A DNA stretch of 64,000 nt from Vanilla planifolia (lineage: Eukaryota; Streptophyta; Magnoliopsida; Asparagales; Orchidaceae), in contig CM043871.1 in the NCBI GenBank assembly GCA_023846275.1, positions 30,410,569 to 30,474,568 of the forward strand, in the 5' to 3' direction. This document shows, piece by piece, positions 61,334-64,000 of the stretch; within the stretch, counting starts at the first letter, position 1; the number at the start of each line of letters is the position of its first letter. A program made the translations under genes and the position numbers. The notes beneath the pieces were generated by a model, which worked only from the letters and a program-made list of their open reading frames with translations, made no database searches and was not told the origin of the DNA.

Positions 61334-61462
61334 AAATTAAATAAGTTGAACTTATTTGATACAACAAAGAAAAAGGATTTAAATTAATAAAATTAAATAA
61401 GTTGAACTTATTTGATACAACAAAGAAAAAGGATTTAAATTAATAAAATTAAATAAGTTGAA
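61334..61462. repeat. 56-bp tandem repeat, 2.3 units
   Basis: Units at 61334-61389 and 61390-61445 are identical or nearly so (AAATTAAATAAGTTGAAC...GGATTTAAATTAATA). A third partial copy of about 17 bp follows at 61446 before the sequence diverges. Confidence 0.9.
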
Positions 61463-61890
61463 GAGATCATTTGATACAATTAGGAATATAAAATAAATAA
61501 AATCAACTATTATACAATATATAGCCATAGGAGATCACTTGAGTGTTAGGGAGAGAGAAAAGATTTAAATTGTAAAATATAATGTCAAATATTTTATCAA
61601 TATAATGAGAGGAGAAGAAAACTTTAACTAAAATAGAACGACTAATAAATAATATATTGTATAATATGATTAGAATAATCATATAAGCATGATTATTTTA
61701 AAAGAAAAAATATATATTAAACTATTATGAAAGGGATACTATATAATACAACATTATGAAAATAAATGAGTTGAATGAATCAACTAAGGTAATATATGAG
61801 TACGATTTACTATCTAAATGTTTTATCAAGTTTTTAAAATATTAAAAATAATGAACACTTTATTGATCTTTTCGTTATTATTATTCTAGC
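61334..61890. other. AT-rich DNA upstream of a candidate gene start
   Basis: Apart from the 56-bp repeat, no feature was recognised. It would contain the promoter if the next entry is a real gene. Confidence 0.35.
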
Positions 61891-61891
61891 T

Positions 61892-62602
61892 GTGCTTTCA
61901 TTTACGGGGACCTGGCACTGGGCATTAGGGATTCTTTTTTGTTCTTATTTGGGAGAACCCCTTGGATTGGCTTCTCGAAAGGTTCCAAGAAATCTCGATC
62001 CCACTTTCTCACATGCTCAGTCGACGGAAGAGGGGAGAAGCCGCGAGCAGGATGGAAGAGGAGGATCCGGCGGTTTCCGGCGGCTAAGGTGAGGTTCCCT
62101 AATCATTTTTTTGTTGCTGTTCCGGGTGCGTACGTGGAAGGATGGTGCTGTTTTCCCTGATTTTTCATGCCAGGTCTTTGCTGAGGGAAGAAAGACGTGG
62201 AGCAGTTTGATTATTCGAAGGGAGCTGAGCTTGGCGGTGGCTGGCCATGGACCGCAGCAGTGGAGATTTTGTCCGAGGTACTAATGCTTACTCTTTATCG
62301 AAGCATTAATAATAGTTGAAGCATGAAGGATGTACCTAAGAATAATAGTTGAAGATTTTTGAAGAGTCGTATCATGTGCATGACCCATGAAAGATAATTC
62401 TACAAATTTGATTTACTGTTTAGTAAGGAAGTTAAGTTGTGGAATTAAACAAGTTATTTGCATATATTTTTTATGCAAAAAAGATAAACATTTCAATATA
62501 ATGATTACAATGACTATATTGTGAAACCCGTGTGTCATTCTATTATATAGGAGGTGGAACAAGAGGCAAAACTAATGTAAGAGTCCACTTCAAAGGATAT
62601 AG
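61892..62602 (+). CDS. Candidate 5' end of an unidentified gene
   Basis: A GC-rich island (about 61890-62290) stands out of AT-rich DNA. A probable leader exon ends at 62088 (GGCTAAG|GTGAGG), and a second exon begins after TGCCAG at 62174. ATG 62247 then gives MDRSSGDFVR to a donor at 62277 (G|GTACTA, phase 1). A third exon, 62551-62602 (TATATAG ... GGATATAG|GTAAGT), continues in frame with GGTRGKTNVRVHFKGYR and ends in phase 2. An 11-codon upstream frame (MEEEDPAVSGG) stops one base before the first donor. Only about 28 residues are visible, with no family match. The rest would lie beyond the window or in exons I could not see. It could also be a captured gene fragment. Confidence 0.4.
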
Positions 62603-63772
62603 GTAAGTAAATTAGAATCATTATAATGCAAGTAGTTGCTATTTTTTATTTTGTGTATTGCATGAATTTGAAAGCATGACTTGACATTCTTTATTTATAT
62701 AGATAAATTAAATAATTATATATATAATAATACTTATAAGATACGACATGAATTGAGTACCATGCATTAAAATAAATTGTATTGATAGTTATTATATAAA
62801 AGAGAACAAGTATCTATAAATATTTATATAAATATATGTGTCGATATAATGTAGAAATAATTAAAATAATAAAAGACAAAATAAAGAATTAGTGAAATAA
62901 TGTAACTGTTAATGCACCTTATACAATTTATTATAATATAATAATGTGATAAAGAAAGAAATATAAAATAATTTAAGCTTATTGAGTCAAACATTTAATG
63001 AAATATATGTATGAATTAAAATCAAAGATTTGTTTTCCTTATGACCTTACCCTTTAGTTGCTAATTATTAGGTGATGAAGCAGCATTAATATGATGTGAT
63101 CATGATTGTTAGATGTTGGTTGATTATAGATATAAGATGATACCATTAGCAACATATCTTATTTTTATAGCCACCACTTACTAAGTGCTACTATGAGATG
63201 ATCATGCTTGCTAAATGTTGGCCAGTCATGAGATTTATAGATATCTATCATTAGCTAATTGCTAAAATAAATTTAATATGAGAACATGATTGTTAAGTGT
63301 TGGTCAACTAAGAGATCTAATCATATGATATAATGAGATTTCATATGAGATTATGATCTCAAATATAGGAGTCATTTGAGAAAAACAAGTCTCAATATTT
63401 TGAAACTGATAAGGAATTTATGAATAAAACATAAAGCATCAAAGTAAGGAATATGCTTGAAAATTATGTGAAAAGAAAGTGTTATTACATGTTGATATAA
63501 TGGATGTTTGTGTGCACATTCATAATTAATATTTTTAATGATATTTTTGTAATACTATAGACATATAACTCCTTACTTATGAGTATTTTCTAGATATCAT
63601 ACATTTATTATAGGGAATGGACCAAGTTACATTTCTTCTTTTGTGTTCACATTCTTTTACCTACTTAGTAAGTACTTATTTTGTTGTGCTTATTATGCTT
63701 ATTTTTCTTGTATTATAAGGCATACCATAAGTATTCACTGAGTAAGAGAATCTAGTGATATGTGGACTATAG

Positions 63773-63777
<5 letters not shown>
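62603..63777. other. AT-rich DNA, intron or intergenic
   Basis: No further exon was recognised. A phrase 'GATTGTTAGATGTTGG' recurs in variants near 63105, 63210 and 63290, suggesting a decayed short repeat of about 90 bp. Confidence 0.4.

Positions 63778-63851
<74 letters not shown>
63778..63851. repeat. (AT)n microsatellite, ~37 units
   Basis: 74 nt of pure AT. Length may be unreliable in the assembly. Confidence 0.95.
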
Positions 63852-63854
<3 letters not shown>

Positions 63855-64000
63855 TTGTCATTGATGTATTATGTATAATTTTAATTAAGACTTTTATGAT
63901 TATGAAATATATTGTTTATTATAGTTGATCTATGATGTAGTTTTTTGTTTTGTGGTTTGGTGTGTTGAGTTTTGGTTAAAAACCAATATTGTAATAGTTA

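Overview
The window is nuclear DNA of a flowering plant. It shows GT-AG introns, a multi-exon gene with an 8.6-kb first intron, plant-type L1 LINEs with DUF4283-like ORF1 remains, Ty1-copia fossils, and a very AT-rich background with (AT)n, (CT)n and (TTTA)n microsatellites. The species cannot be named from sequence alone; a non-grass monocot or a basal angiosperm would fit. No bacterial, viral or organellar gene cluster, tRNA, rRNA or CRISPR array was seen.

Layout. 1-3.1 kb: AT-rich DNA with degenerate tandem repeats and a duplicated block whose second copy carries an expanded 48-bp minisatellite. 3.1-7.7 kb: two diverged LINE ORF1 copies in inverted orientation around a ~0.5-kb spacer. 7.9-8.8 kb: Ty1-copia fossil. 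9.38-9.59 kb: four 54-bp repeats rich in palindromes. 12.3-14.2 kb: three small exons in consistent splice phase encoding part of an unidentified protein. 14.87-19.58 kb: eight near-identical 589-bp tandem units. 19.6-26.2 kb: LTR-retrotransposon fossils and small repeats. 28.1-41.6 kb: the main gene, three coding exons, about 1,126 codons, a plant protein of unknown function. 41.6-47.1 kb: intergenic DNA. 47.29-47.65 kb: a small GC-richer gene (97 aa spliced). 47.7-57.4 kb: very AT-rich repeat-derived DNA. 57.5 kb: a GC-rich coding-like fragment. 57.9-59.4 kb: a young 5'-truncated LINE. 61.9-62.6 kb: a candidate 5' end of another gene. The window ends in AT-rich DNA with a 74-nt (AT)n tract.

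The genes do not form a pathway. The window reads as gene-poor euchromatin in which host exons are separated by old transposon remains and several generations of local tandem duplication. The items most worth checking are the 589-bp array, the inverted LINE pair as a possible hairpin RNA source, the missing ATG at the expected start of the main gene, and the unidentified three-exon gene piece beside the array. I found no convincing novel multi-gene system.
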